Below are positions 41,469-53,574 of a stretch of DNA of 64,000 bases, piece after piece. The stretch is from Linnemannia hyalina (lineage: Eukaryota; Mortierellomycota; Mortierellomycetes; Mortierellales; Mortierellaceae): assembly GCA_019671135.1 (NCBI GenBank), contig JAHRHY010000001.1:3038001-3102000 (forward strand), in the 5' to 3' direction. Below the pieces are notes generated by a model. That model was given only the letters and a program-made list of their open reading frames with translations. It ran no database searches and was not told the DNA's origin. How positions within the stretch are numbered: position 1 is the first letter of the stretch; every line of letters begins with the position of its first letter. A program made the translations under genes and the position numbers.

Positions 41469-44378
41469 TTACAACTTGGCCTGCCCACTCACAACCCGCT
41501 TATGCTCACCAGCCTTAAACGGCTTATACGAATGCCCATCCAACCACAACATCTCATCCTTGATCATGCTTGGGTCCATTCCCTCATTTACAAGCTCGAC
41601 CTTCCTCTGTTTGAACGTGCCCGTGATTTCAATCTCGGGCGTCTTGCGGATAAAGATCGGTACAGAGTACCGGGGCAAGTTCTTGAGTGCGTATTGAGCA
41701 AATTGGTCCCAATTCATCGAAGGTTTCGCTACAATGGCTGCCATACCCGCACGACCGTCGTGGCCTGGGATTTGGACACCATAGATGTTGACTTCGATGC
41801 AGTCTGGGTACTGAGAGAGAACCTCGGATACCTCGGCCGTCGAGACGTTCTCGGATTTCCAGCGGAATGTGTCGCCGACGCGGTCGCCAAAATAGAAGTA
41901 TCCGTCCTTGTCGCGACGCAGGATGTCGCCTGTGCGGAAGTACATGTCGCCTATATTTTTTTTCAGGCAGGAGTGGAATGTTCACAGACGCGAAACAAGC
42001 ATTAGCGACAACGACTTTCAAAAATAGACGACTTTCAAAAATAGGCGACTTTCGCTGTGTCGCTTGTCAAGACCGAAATGACTGAAGTAACTTACCAGCT
42101 TTGAAGACATCGGCGATGATTTTCTTTTTGGTGGCACTGCTGTTCTGGTGGTATCCCTTGAAATCGCGGGTGGGTTCGGCCGAATCGATCAGAGTCAGCA
42201 ACTCGCCAGGTTCACCGGGTTCGCACTAAAGTATATCACATTCATGATTAAAAGACATGCATATTGTTAGCGACCCATCATTGCAGCGGTTGACATCCAC
42301 ATACAAATAGTATGAACAAGACAATGAATTTTACCTCGATGCAGTATCCGTTTTTGCCACGGATCAGCTCTTCGGTTTGGACATCAAACTTGGCAATCTT
42401 AAGTCCCTTGTCCAATAAGGAAGCCAGAGCACCACGGTGTCCAATCGCTCCAAAACCAGCGACTCCCGTGTTATAGTTGGAAAGGGCTCCAGTACCCTCG
42501 GTCGACGCATACCACTCTCCAATAACAGGGATCCCAAAACGATCTCTGAAGCGGTTCCAGACATCGGGTCGCATGCCATTACCGTGAGCCAGGCGAATGG
42601 AATGGGCCTTGTCCAGAGGGTGTTCGGGGGCGTTGAGCAGGTAGCGGCAGATCTCCCCAATGTACTGGATGACTGTGACATTGTTCCTACGGCAGTCTTC
42701 CCAAAAATGTGTAGCTGAGAACTTTCTAGCCAGAACCACCGTTGCACCCTGACTCCATGCGACGCACATACCGAGAACCGCAGCAGCACTGTGGTACAAA
42801 GGCAACGACACGTAGATACGGTCCTTTTCCGAGAACTTGTAGAAGCGACTCCAGAACATCGGACCCACTAGAAACGTAGAGCATTAATTGAAAAAAAGCT
42901 AGTTTAGTCACACGTTCTGTTGCATTGTATATGCTATTCATTATCACGAGTGATACACTTACCAGAGGTACGAGAGTGAGAGACGCGTCCAGCCTTGGGC
43001 AAGCCAGTGGTTCCCGAGGTATAGATCAACATGGCAATCTCGTCGACAGTGGTGCCACGACGTAAGTGCTCGGGGGTATCCGCGTCCGACACACCAGAGA
43101 CATCAAGGGGTGTCGCAAAGTCGAACTGCTCTGGCCCACCATAGGAGTAGATGGAGTATCCCATCTGCTGAATCTCCTCCAGTGAATTGGCGACCTGCGA
43201 GGCGAGCTCCGTATCCATGATCAACATTGTGGCAGTGGCGGTCTTGAGGGAGTGTGTCAATGGTTTGCCGGCGAGGTTAGTGTTGATGAAGGCACCAGTG
43301 GCACCAATCTTGTTGATGCCCAGCCAGCAGAAGAGGAACTCGGGCTTGTTCTGCATGAGGAGCGAGACAATGTCGCCGCGCTTGACGCCCTTTGCCAACA
43401 GCCAGTTGCCGATCTTGTTGGACGCTATGTTTTTGTCAATGTTATTACGAGAAGTTAGGCGTGAGAAATAATGCAAGCAGCAAGTGAGCCGCGCTCTTGT
43501 CCTTTAGTTTCCCTTGCCCGCTCACACCATTCATAATAATGTTCGTTCCGATCGATCATTCGATCGGACTTTAATTCATCACATGACGCTTTCTTGTGCA
43601 ATCCGGTGGGGCGGAAACCTTGCTCTCTCGCTCTCTCGCACACACAACGTCCAATGTGGAGAAATCACTTCTGAGCACATTACCTGCACACATCATGCAC
43701 ACACACTCGCATTTACCTATTCCAGTCCTAGCTCAGGATACACAACCTCTCTTTCGGTCCCCTGCACTCTGGTGTGCAGGCACGCATTCATTACACTCTT
43801 GTCACCTCTGCTGCACACGACACTCTGCAAGGTTATATCAATGCTTATACACACAATGACGAGCGATAGAGAAAACAACATTAGAAATGTTTACCAAGGT
43901 TAATGTCGCGGTAGGTATACGACCTGCCCTCAAAGACCAAGGCTTCACGATCGGGGTACTTGCGGTAACAGCCGTCGAAGCGGTGGGTAACGTTGAGGGT
44001 ATCGCTCTTCGCAATGTTACTGTAGGCGATCTTGGAACCAATGAGACTGGAGATCAAGTGGGCGTCCTGAGGTAAGCTGAGCTTGGAGCTTGCGTACATG
44101 GCCACTGGGACCGCAGCAGCGATAAGAGGAAGTGCTGTTTGAGGCGAAGCAAAAAAAGATGTAAGAGCGTTAGTGTCGTTGTTGTCAGTCGGGCATCATT
44201 TTTTGAAGATGAGAGTCTCATTCCGATGGAGACAAGGTCGAATGAGGACTTTGTCATTGAAATGCATGCGACTGGATGCAAGTTTTGTTTCTTTTTGTTT
44301 TGTTTCAAGAAGTGCCGAGCAAAAAGCTAACGCCTTTGGGACATGAATAAATAACGGGTCCGGGTGCTTACCAGCCAT
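41469..44378 (-). CDS. FAT1: FAT1/FATP-type very-long-chain acyl-CoA synthetase
   Basis: Six exons (44372-44378, 43895-44134, 42963-43424, 42335-42867, 42096-42225, 41469-41950) join in frame to 617 residues. The AMP-binding signature YTSGTTGLPK lies at about residues 217-226. SLPLYHSAAAVLG, the FATP/VLACS motif YIGEICRYLL and YFRTGDILRRDKDGYFYFGD follow. The N-terminus is a short hydrophobic segment (LPLIAAAVPVAMYA). The protein ends in AKL, a good peroxisomal targeting signal 1. It activates (very) long-chain fatty acids to CoA thioesters and may couple this to uptake. The first coding exon is only 7 nt (ATG GCT G). It is divergent from the omega-3 desaturase, 2.6 kb away. Confidence 0.93.
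42011..42054. repeat. 17-bp tandem repeat inside a FAT1 intron
   Basis: Two units of ACGACTTTCAAAAATAG and a partial third within the fifth intron. Confidence 0.75.
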
Positions 44379-46974
44379 GGTATTGCTGTGGAAAAGGGAG
44401 GGGCGAAAGATAAAGGTCGAGGGGGAGGTATGAAGAGTGGAGAGTAAGGAAGAAAGTGAAGGAAACAAAGACGACTGGCAAATGGAAAGATAAAGGAAAT
44501 CAAGGGGCCAAACTAGCCTTCCATTTATCAGTTGAGAGAAAACGTATTTCCGTGAGCCGGTGGAAAAGGAAGGAGGGTCTGTGGAGAAGACAGCGCACGC
44601 TCAATTAGACAACGCCTCGATCGTGGCGGAGGAGAAATAAAAGGGGAGCAGGTCATTCATTCCAGTCCGGGTCCGCCTGTCCCGCAAGATTTTACCCTAT
44701 TCGCTCGTCGGCTCGGTCTCTGATGACATACTATAGATAGAGTTGTGCCACCCCGAAAGTCTTTGCAAGGGATAGCTAGTCGTCGTTCTCTTTCTTGTTT
44801 CTCGCCGTGAGGTCGAGAGAAATCCCATCGAGCTACTCCTGCTTCACTTTGCAAATCCGCGACCCTCGGTCAGAGTCCTCAGACTCGAGTGAAGATGTTT
44901 ACACTATTCACCGCCGGGAAAGAGTTATAGTTCGTCCATCGGCAAGAAAAGATGTCGTAAAGTCAGTGCCTTGTCCTTGCTATTGAAGGCAGAGGGAGTA
45001 AATAAATACTCCCTCCATAGTTCAAGCAAAGTGTCCTCTGGCCTTCATTGTGGAACAACTCTTTCTGTCTGCACAGTCCGATGATTCAAGCAGCTTATTC
45101 GTTCTGTTTCTTTTTCTTACGACCCGTGCATTTTCATCGATCAGGGGTCAAGAAGAGAAGAGACCGACAACGACCCTTAAGCTCATCTCGATTGTTGGAA
45201 CAAGAAGGCAGAAAGGCAGTCCAGCTTTCTTAAAGGCGCTCTAAGCCACCGATTCAGGGTAAAGGATGAATTTCGCAGTGGAGCCATGTAACAAGGGTCA
45301 TCATGTATGCATGTTGGCCCACAATCAGTTTCTCTATGTCTCTCTCGATAGAGATAATGTGTGAGGAATGGAGTAGTTTAGGAATGCAACACTGGTAAAA
45401 CTTTGTGCGTCTCAGATGTTCTTTACGGCACCATCGGTGGTGGGCGATCAAAATACCAGAATCTCCCTTTGTCACCTACAATGATCCTTGCTCAGGCTGT
45501 TGCAAGCACAGCTCCTTGGCTTGGTCAACAACAGCGCACAGACTCGAGCCATTTTTGCACCTTTTGCTACTTTCTGCAGAATTGGATTCATCCTTGACTA
45601 TGCGTTCCTCACTCAAGCACGTAACAACATGCGACTTATATCTACACACCTGCTTGGGCGCAATTGGCATGTGGTAGTCAAGTATCCAAAGGAGAAGCCG
45701 TTTCCAGAGAGGAGTCAAGTGCCTTAGACACTTGTATTGAACAAACAAGGTTAGTGAAAATTGACTGGTATCATTGAGACCTACCTACAATCATGTGTCT
45801 AGAATTGGTCTTCAAGGTCTATGGCGTCCCTCTCCCCCTATTATTCTCTATCCATCCCTCGGGGCAAGAACACTGCATTGGGCCTTTTTGAGTTGGCTGC
45901 AAGGAAAAAAAATTAAACATGAGAGTGAGCACAGAAAAAAAAAACTTGACCACGCACTCGCTCGTTCTTCGTATCAACGTATCAAAAAATTTGAGAGGTG
46001 GTACAGAAAATAACATGGCAATTCGTCCTCTGGAGGTTTGAGCTATCTTGATATTCCAAACCTCAACCACCCGATCGAGAAAACGAGGCGGGATACAAAC
46101 CCCATCCTCACATGAATGGGTTGCGTAGCTTTTTTTTTTTTTTTTTTTTTTGTTTTGCACGAGTTGTTGGGTTGAATAGCGTGTGAGCCATTTTTAATAA
46201 CTGTCGACATCGAATTAAAGGTGTGCCAGCCCCCTCACCTCAAGAGAAGGCTGAGGTAGTCAAAGGAAGACATGAGTGGTTCTTTGAAGAAATCGAGTGC
46301 AAGGTTATCTGCTCGCTGCCCTCCTCTCCTCCCCTTACTCCCGTTGATCCTTGTTTTTCTTACCATTTCATCCCTCCCTTCCCTCCCTTCCTGCACTGCA
46401 GTGCCCAAAGAAAAAAAAGAAAGAAAAGAAAGAAAAAAAGGGACCCGGATCAGATATAGCATGTCTTTCAGATGAATCTCCGTTCCTGAAGGGCGAAACA
46501 ACCACTCAAACTGGATTTGAGTTTCGAAGGACCATATATTTTTTTCTATTCCCAACGGAAGGCGGCCAATCATGGACCATTCTGTCAATACAGAAAAGAA
46601 CTCTATGATAAGGGAGACCAGCCATTTGGGATCGACCTCCGCACTCCTCCTTCCTTGTTCATCTTCACCTTCCTTCTTTGGACCCCGCAACAACAACTCA
46701 CAGACAGATAGACAGACAGACACAAAAACAGACACAGGCAGACAGGCAAAAGAGCTAATAAGACGCCATTCGACTCATTTACCATTACCCGCTGTGAGGA
46801 CTACTTTTGTTCTCATTGTTATTGTTTTTGTTTTCATCCTCCGGTCCCCTCTTCTTTTTCTTTTGTCAATATCCTTCGGTCCTTTTCTCCTTCTCTCTTC
46901 TTCTTTTTCTTCCTTTCTTCTTTACTCCTCTCCTTCCCACCCTCCACCCCTCCTCCCTCCCACCCACCAAAAGA
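44379..46974. promoter_or_regulatory. Interval between divergent FAT1 and omega-3 desaturase genes
   Basis: 2.6 kb without a supported gene. The ends are leader-like: purine-rich on the plus strand at 44390-44470, and a CT-rich leader at 46830-46974. The middle (44660-46200) has shorter frames of unknown nature and an uninterrupted T-run (46131-46152) that could be the tail of a decayed minus-strand retroelement. Presumably the promoters of both genes lie at its ends. Confidence 0.45.
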
Positions 46975-48626
46975 ATGGCCCCTCCTCACGTTGTTGACGA
47001 CCAGGTCCGTCACCGTATCGTCGTCGAAGACGAGACCGCCACCAAGCAGCAATACGAGCGCAACTATGTGCCCATGGAATTTACAATCAAGGAGATCCGT
47101 GATGCGATCCCCGCCCACCTCTTCGTCAGGGACACCACAAAGTCGATCATGCACGTCGTCAAGGATCTGGTCACCATCGCTGCCGTTTTTTACTGCGCTA
47201 CCTTCATCGACACTCTGCCCTCGCTCGCTTTGAGGATCCCTGCCTGGATCGCTTACTGGATCATTCAAGGAACTGTCATGGTTGGACCCTGGATCTTGGC
47301 TCATGGTATGCTTTTGCGGATATGTGAGAAATCAGATATGAAGGGCTGAAACCTGAATAGAACAGAAAAAAAGGGCCAGGCAACTGTTGATTGAATCTGT
47401 TGGGCAGAGGAATGAAGATGGAGAGAAGAGTGGGATGACAATCAATTGACGGCAGTAGAGGACATCGATAGCAAGAGCAATATGCAACAACACAGACAGA
47501 CAGAAAGACAAACAGATGGAAGTGCTGGTGGCACAAAATATGGGCTATTTTCTTTTCTTTCTTCTCTTCGTCTGGAGAGTCAGGCACTGTTTTGAAGACG
47601 AGGGGAGGATTGTTCCTTCAATTTCCTCGAGCGGATCTGGAAAATATTATTCATTCGATTAGAATGATACGTTTGACAAGCTATACAACAAACAGACACT
47701 GACCCACGTTTTTTTGTACCTTTTATTAAATAACAATAGAGTGCGGACATGCCGCCTTCTCGGACAGCAAGACCGTCAACACCATCTTTGGCTGGGTCCT
47801 CCACTCGGCTCTCTTGGTCCCTTACCAGGCCTGGCAGATGTCGCACTCGAAGCACCACAAGGGAACTGGATCCATGACCAAGGACGTCGTCTTCCTCCCC
47901 GCCACCCGCTCCTACAAGGGTCTCCCCGCCCCCGCCGAGCAGCAGAAGCAGGACGAGCTCAACAACACTCAGGAACACCACCACGACCATCACGAGTCGA
48001 TCTTTGCCGAGACCCCAATCTACACCCTCGGCTCGCTCATCTTTGTCCTCACTTTCGGATGGCCTCTGTACCTCTTCATCAACTTTTCTGGCCCCGTGCA
48101 CGCCCACTGGATCAACCACTTCCAGACCATCGCCCCCCTCTATGAGCCCCATCAGGCCAAGAACATCTTCTACTCCAACTGCGGTATTGTCGCCATGACC
48201 TCGATCCTCACCTACCTCTCGATCCTCTTCTCGCCCCTGACCGTCTTCATGTACTATGGTATCCCTTACCTCGGCGTCAACGCCTGGATCGTCTGCATTA
48301 CCTACCTCCAACACACCGACCCCCAGGTCCCCCATTTCCGTGACAACGTCTGGAACTTCCAGCGTGGAGCCGCCTGCACTGTCGACCGCTCCTTCGGAAC
48401 CATCGTCAACCACTTGCACCACCACATTGGCGACTCTCACCAGTGCCATCACATGTTCTCGCAGATGCCCTTCTACAACGCCGTCGAGGCCACCAAGCAC
48501 CTCAAGGCCAAGTTGGGCAAGTACTACATCTTTGACGACACCCCTATCGCCAAGGCCCTGTACCGCAACTGGAGAGAGTGCCGCTTTGTTGAGGACGAGG
48601 GCGAGGTTGTTTTCTATAAGCACTAG
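46975..48626 (+). CDS. Omega-3 (delta-15/17-type) fatty acid desaturase
   Basis: Two exons (46975-47305, 47740-48626) encode 405 residues. The three histidine boxes that hold the di-iron centre are HECGH (110-114, split by the intron), HSKHH (146-150) and HQCHH (344-348), with pairs of membrane helices between them. The ER-bound enzyme inserts a double bond into an acyl chain. I favour omega-3 over delta-12 specificity because of the segment [16 protein letters not shown], unlike the HTHVAHH of Mortierella delta-12 enzymes, and because the start MAPPHVVD and the C-terminus [16 protein letters not shown] recall the M. alpina omega-3 desaturase. That comparison is from memory. A His-rich loop (EHHHDHHES) follows the second box. 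Confidence 0.92.
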
Positions 48627-49106
48627 AGAACTCTTCCGCTTCCCTTCTTCATTCATGGGCATTTAATTCCCCTCCATTTCGAAAAAGTCAGCGATATCCA
48701 TTCATTCACTAGAAATCACTCATTGGCATTCATCACTGTATACCACTTTGCAAAAAATAAAAAACCCCCACATATCGGCTGCTTTTTCCATTCTCCCATT
48801 CATACATTCAAAACTTCCGAGAAACTGTGCTGTTTTCCGAACTTTTTTTTATTTTTTTGCAGGTTACAATCTCCGGTGCTGATGTGGGCTCCGGAAAAGC
48901 GGGGCGAGGCGGGGCGGGGTCTGGTGCCTTTTCCTTAACATTTTCTCCCAAAAGACAACATTAGACTGGCACGTGATGATTGTCATTCTGTCATTCTTCC
49001 TGTCCCATTTTTTCAAAAGCGCATCAACTTCAACCTCCGTCCCTCCATTCCATTCCATTTCTCTCAACCATCACCTCGTTAACCCGCAAAGCAAGAAAAA
49101 GAAAAC
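48627..49106. other. Spacer between desaturase and KPWE-protein gene
   Basis: 480 bp containing the desaturase 3' flank and a GC-rich GGGGCGAGGCGGGGCGGGG block (around 48900). No gene seen. Confidence 0.45.
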
Positions 49107-50108
49107 ATGGAGGCATCAACAGTACAGCAACAAGAACAGCTCTTCCAAAAGTTCCAAAACTACAACTTTGATGCCGACGCCAACTTCCAGGTACACACAT
49201 ACCTCCTAACCAAACTACTCGACAAACAGGGCAAAAGTACTTGAACACTGTACTGACGCGAGCCCTTTTTTTTTTTTTTTTTTTTTTTTGAATAGGCTGG
49301 ATTGAAGTCCATTATCGGGAACGCCCAGAACAAGTCTGCACAGGAGCAGAAGGATGCTGTCGAAAAGGCGAAATACTTTTACTACTCTCGGTAAATCGAC
49401 AACAACAACAATGGTTACCAACCTCTCCCTGCTGTTTTCAACCGAATCAATTGGACTATACTAACCTGACTCACAACCTCCACACGTACTCATTGGCTTC
49501 TCTCTGCAATATAGCTTTGTGCAGAGCTTTGATTATAATCAGTACCAGGCATGGCGCCAATTAAAGGCAGCCACTTCTATCAATCAGGATGAGTCACAGG
49601 GATCTTCAGCGCCATCATCAACACCAATCGTCGACGAGACTATCGCAGAAGAATCTCAGTCCTCCTCCACTGCTGCTGGTAAGAAAACACTTCGTCTTTA
49701 CTAAAAGCAATCGAGAGGGCTTACTCAGCGACATGTCGACAAAGACCATTAATGCATTGTTGGTATCATTCATATCATTTAGACCCTACATATCCAAAGT
49801 CGTTCCAGGAGATCTGTGAACTGATCGCGTCAGGAAAGCCCATCCCAGGTACCGTTTACAAAAGACAAATCATACAAGCGCAAACCAAGGGACGATATGA
49901 AAAGAAAAAACTAACCGCCCATTATTATTTCCTTTTCTCCGCGTGTGTTTGAATAGGCATTCGTCAGATTCCCAACAACTTGGCAGAGGGAACGCCAAGC
50001 GAAGCCAAGTTGGCGCCAAAGCTCAAGCCCTGGGAGAAGAAGAACGCTGGTAGTGCTGAGGAGTCAGTCATTGAGTCTACTACGCCATCAGCCGATGCTA
50101 CAGCTTAA
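49107..50108 (+). CDS. PEX39: KPWE-motif protein, candidate peroxin PEX39
   Basis: Five exons (49107-49190, 49296-49390, 49515-49678, 49783-49848, 49957-50108) join in frame to 186 residues. The N-terminal 75 residues form a helical domain (AEK... AKYFYYSRFVQSFDYNQYQAW). After a Ser/Thr-rich linker comes SFQEICELIASGKPIPGIRQ, and then KLKPWEKK. The pairing of 'SFxEIxELIxxGKxIPGI' with a [K/R]PWE motif is the hallmark of the Pex14-like KPWE family, which includes the recently described PEX39 that aids PTS2-dependent import into peroxisomes. Assignment rests on these short motifs. It is a soluble protein without a membrane segment. Confidence 0.72.
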
Positions 50109-50329
50109 GAAAAACAAAGCAATAAATAATGATCGACATCGATCCTTTCGTTAAAGAGCCGGTCATTCCGAGCTAAAAAAAAACTAGATATCCATTGACG
50201 CATGCGAATCAACAGAACAAATCGCCTGACCTTGGCAGTTTGAAAGAGGTGGAGGGTGAAAAGAAACTATGAGGCCATGTTTTATTAGGGTTTGAAGGCT
50301 TGGAGGAGAAGCGACAGAGAGGCCAAACT

Positions 50330-51756
50330 TTAGGCGATTTCTACTTCCTCCATTTCTTCTTCGTCATCATCGTCCTCCTCAAATGTCTCCACTGCTGGGG
50401 CCATGCTGACATTGGATCCAGCTGATGAAATCTGTGAGCTGATAGGAGCAGCAGGCGAGACGACCTCCATGAATGCATCCTCCTCCTCCTTCTCCTCCTC
50501 ATGCCCCTGCTCCAAACTCTGCTCAGCGGGTTCATCGCCTTGCAAAGACTCAAGTTCCTCCTCATTAGACTCCTCCTCGTCGTCATCGTCATCGCTACTC
50601 AGTGCGCCTTCCCGCCGCCGTGCCTCAAAGTAGCTGTCATCAAACACACCGTCGCCCTCAACTCCAGCACCCTCTCCCGCCTGATCATCTGCTCCTGAAC
50701 TGTATCCGTCCACATCATTCAAATTTCCCGCCCAGTCATCCACATACCAGACCGAAGCCGACGAGCTGCCCAAAAACTCGTCCGTAGGCAACGGGTTCGC
50801 TTCAACTTTCGCCTTCTTATTGCTAATTCCAGCTGCCGATGGTGTATCTCTCTCACGCTTGGTACCTCCTCCTCCGTTCTCGTCTCCGACTGCTACTTCC
50901 TCCTCACTGCCATCCTCGTCATCGTCGTCGGATTCGTATCGCACCTTGGTATGAACCATGTCTCTCTGCTGTTCGAAAATCCCGTCCGCTTTCCTACAAA
51001 GCTCATCGTGCATCGCAACCTTGAGCTGTCGTATAAATAGGAATGTAATCATATTAGTGACAATGTCAGCATCCAAGCTATTCCCCTTTGCATTCTCCGG
51101 TGTGCTCAAACACAATAAAGTAGGTTCCAGAACTCAATGTTGTTACCTTGTACACATTCCACTGCTTCTTCTCCTCAGGAGTTCCATAAGGAACATTCAC
51201 AGCTGTAGGGTTAACCGCCTTATTAGGTGCAGGCGATGGTGGCAGAACAGGCAGCCCCGGGATAGTTCCCTCCTTGATCCTCTCTTCATCTGCCTGTTCC
51301 AGTTCCGGAAAGAGTTTTGTCCGAAGAAGAACAGAGAGGTTCTGGACCTGTTGATCATTTGCGGGTGGTTCAAAGGGGAAGACGGTGTAGTCCCGTGGTT
51401 GGAGGGTGATCTGGGGATTGTTGAGGATGTTGGTTAAGTGCAGGTATTTTGCGATAAGGACGTTGAACTTTGAGTGCAGCTCCGTCCTATTGAACGAGTA
51501 TTGATGTGTTTTTTTTTTGTGTTAAGACTGCGTTTGGACCCAAAACGGTGTTCAATTGTTGATATATTTCATGCGGAAGCTGCCAATGTCAACCTCCCCC
51601 CTCGACATACCATGATACTGTGCCGGGAGTGGTTTCGGGGTTGATGGAGCGCAAGAAGAAGTGAATGGATTCGTGGAGTTGGACGAGACGCGTTTTTACG
51701 CTCTCCAGGTACTCCATTGTGCGGCGTTCCTCAATAGAAAGATGGGTGGTGTTCAT
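50330..51756 (-). CDS. MED8: Mediator complex subunit 8
   Basis: Three exons (51611-51756, 51147-51486, 50330-51025) encode 393 residues. The conserved Med8 domain covers the first 170 residues: EYLESVKTRLVQLHESI, FFLRSINPE, SKFNVLIAKYLHLTNIL and YTVFPFEPP. A long acidic C-terminus follows, with runs of Asp/Glu (YESDDDDEDGSEEE), which is longer than usual for the family. Med8 lies in the head module of Mediator and helps join it to RNA polymerase II and TBP. The exon 1/2 junction falls in a Trp codon. Confidence 0.85.
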
Positions 51757-53139
51757 GGTTTTGTTTTGGCTTTCAGGGGTGATGACATGGATCTGTTGTT
51801 TTTTTCGCGATCCTTGGTGATTCTGAGGTAGTCTTGTTCCTGGTGGAGGAGGGCTACTGGTCGTATTTAAGGGGGTTTGAAGATTGTCCTGATTGTTCTT
51901 GGGCGTCTAGTGAATGAATGGTCCGTTGGGTTTGCGCGTAGTTGGTTCGGTGTTGTGAAGACAAGAAGCTGGAGCGATGGGTGGGTTCTTCAGGGTGGTA
52001 AAGTAAGCGACAGCGGCTGCATCACGTGCAGTGAAAATCAAGAACACTTGGTGGCGCTGGATCGGTGTCAGGACAGAAAAAACACGGTGCGCTTTGTACC
52101 TTGATTCCTTCTTCTTTCCTTTTTAGCTTCTTATCTACCATGCACAGAGAACACAAAAGAAGACAACTATAGATAAAATGCGGCGGAGGCGACTCAGCAG
52201 ATAATAACAATGGAAGGAAAAAAACATCTGAATGGTAATGTCCAAGAGGACGTGATGACTCTCGACTTTTGGGGGTGAACCTTGGACACAATTGATGGTC
52301 GATTGGGATGATCACAAAAAAATGAAGAAGCACACGGACACATAACCCTAGCCCTTGCAGGAAACAAAAAGATGAAAACAAGGGATGCGCGAAAAGTTGA
52401 GATGGGAAGAGACACGCCGCACTTTGCTAGCGCCAACAAAAAAGCAAAAATGTTGCAAAACTCAAAACGGCAATATTCTCTTCCCGAAGAGAAGAAAACA
52501 ATAACGAGGACTGACACACGCACCCATGACTCGCATGATCACCGATGGGACAGCCATATCACTACTTCATCATCCATGTGCTCAGGGCTTGAGCTGACAG
52601 ACAGAGAAACATATATATGTGATCTTTGGTGGAGGTTGATTTGCCACAATGGAGTTTGCGATTTGAAATGGGACTAAGATGGCCTTGAAGATTGATGGAC
52701 TTTGTGGCATGGAAAGGCTCAACGAAAGAAATGAATTAAGATAGGAAAACGACCGAATTTTAGGAATACTAATCATGCAATTGGCACCCAAGGTCAAGTT
52801 GTAAGGGCTGAAGAAATGGCAAGGGGTTGTGTGCATTTTTTACGTTTGTCCAGGCCATCGAGGATTTCTTTATTGGAACGACACGACATCTTTGTTCAGT
52901 AGCTAAAAACCGATTATGAATGCTGTGCGTGCGTGCGGCAGTGGAGAGGAGGGAGCAGAAAACTCGTTTATGGAAAAGTAGATCGTCCCTTTATTATTCA
53001 GGCTATTCATATATATGAGTGATAGGGTAAAGAAGGTATAGCAACGTAAATGAACGAATCTAATATTAGTTACATACGGATAGTGTCAGAATATAAGAGG
53101 GGGAGGGAAGGCAGGTGGAGGAAAAGCATATCTTTCTGT
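51757..53139. other. Gene-poor interval between MED8 and cytidine deaminase
   Basis: 1.4 kb. Nothing recognised; the left part should hold the MED8 promoter and the right end the deaminase 3' UTR. Confidence 0.45.
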
Positions 53140-53574
53140 TCACTTGAGAGGACCATTCTCGGGCCCAAAGGCATAGGGCAGGAGATCTTCAAGGACAGCT
53201 CTCCGATAGGACCGATCATCGTTTACGAAAAAGATTTCGAGATTCTTGCCAAACTCGTTCATAAACTGTCGGCAAATACCGCAGGGTGTGATGAAGTGGT
53301 TGTAGTCGCAGGCCACTGCAATGGCGACAAACCGTCGATAGCCATCCGAGATCGCCTTGACAAATGCCGTCCGCTCGGCACAGATGGCCCCACCGTACGC
53401 GGCATTCTCGATATTGCAGCCTTGGAAAATCTTGCCGTCGACCGTCCGAAGCGCAGAGCCGACACGGAACTGGGAGTATGGGCAGTAGGACGTTTCCCGT
53501 GCCTCAAGGGCTTTGTTGATGAGATCTTCGATCTGTCGGTCGGACAGCATCGAGGCCATTAATTGTCGGTTCAT
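53140..53574 (-). CDS. CDD1: Cytidine deaminase
   Basis: A single exon of 144 residues from the ATG at 53574, which gives the standard family length; an upstream in-frame ATG at 53778 would add a low-complexity leader and is rejected. The active-site motif is NIENAAYGGAICAERTA (Cys65 as zinc ligand, Glu67 as proton shuttle) with the second zinc pair in PCGICRQFM (Cys98, Cys101). CPYSQFRVGSAL near residue 31 binds substrate. It is a homotetrameric pyrimidine-salvage enzyme that converts cytidine and deoxycytidine to uridine and deoxyuridine. Confidence 0.95.
   Translation of the reverse strand: MNRQLMASMLSDRQIEDLINKALEARETSYCPYSQFRVGSALRTVDGKIFQGCNIENAAYGGAICAERTAFVKAISDGYRRFVAIAVACDYNHFITPCGICRQFMNEFGKNLEIFFVNDDRSYRRAVLEDLLPYAFGPENGPLK

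Noticed and set aside
44795..45748. Several 60-90-codon frames between FAT1 and the desaturase
   Set aside because: Hints of mobile-element protein were looked for, but no motif could be named, so no feature is claimed.
46975..48626. Delta-12 desaturase as an alternative call
   Set aside because: The third histidine box context ([11 protein letters not shown]) and the start of the protein fit the omega-3 type; enzyme assay would settle it.
47580..48662. 360-codon minus-strand open frame
   Set aside because: Antisense shadow of desaturase exon 2; it is long only because of GC-rich codon usage on the other strand.
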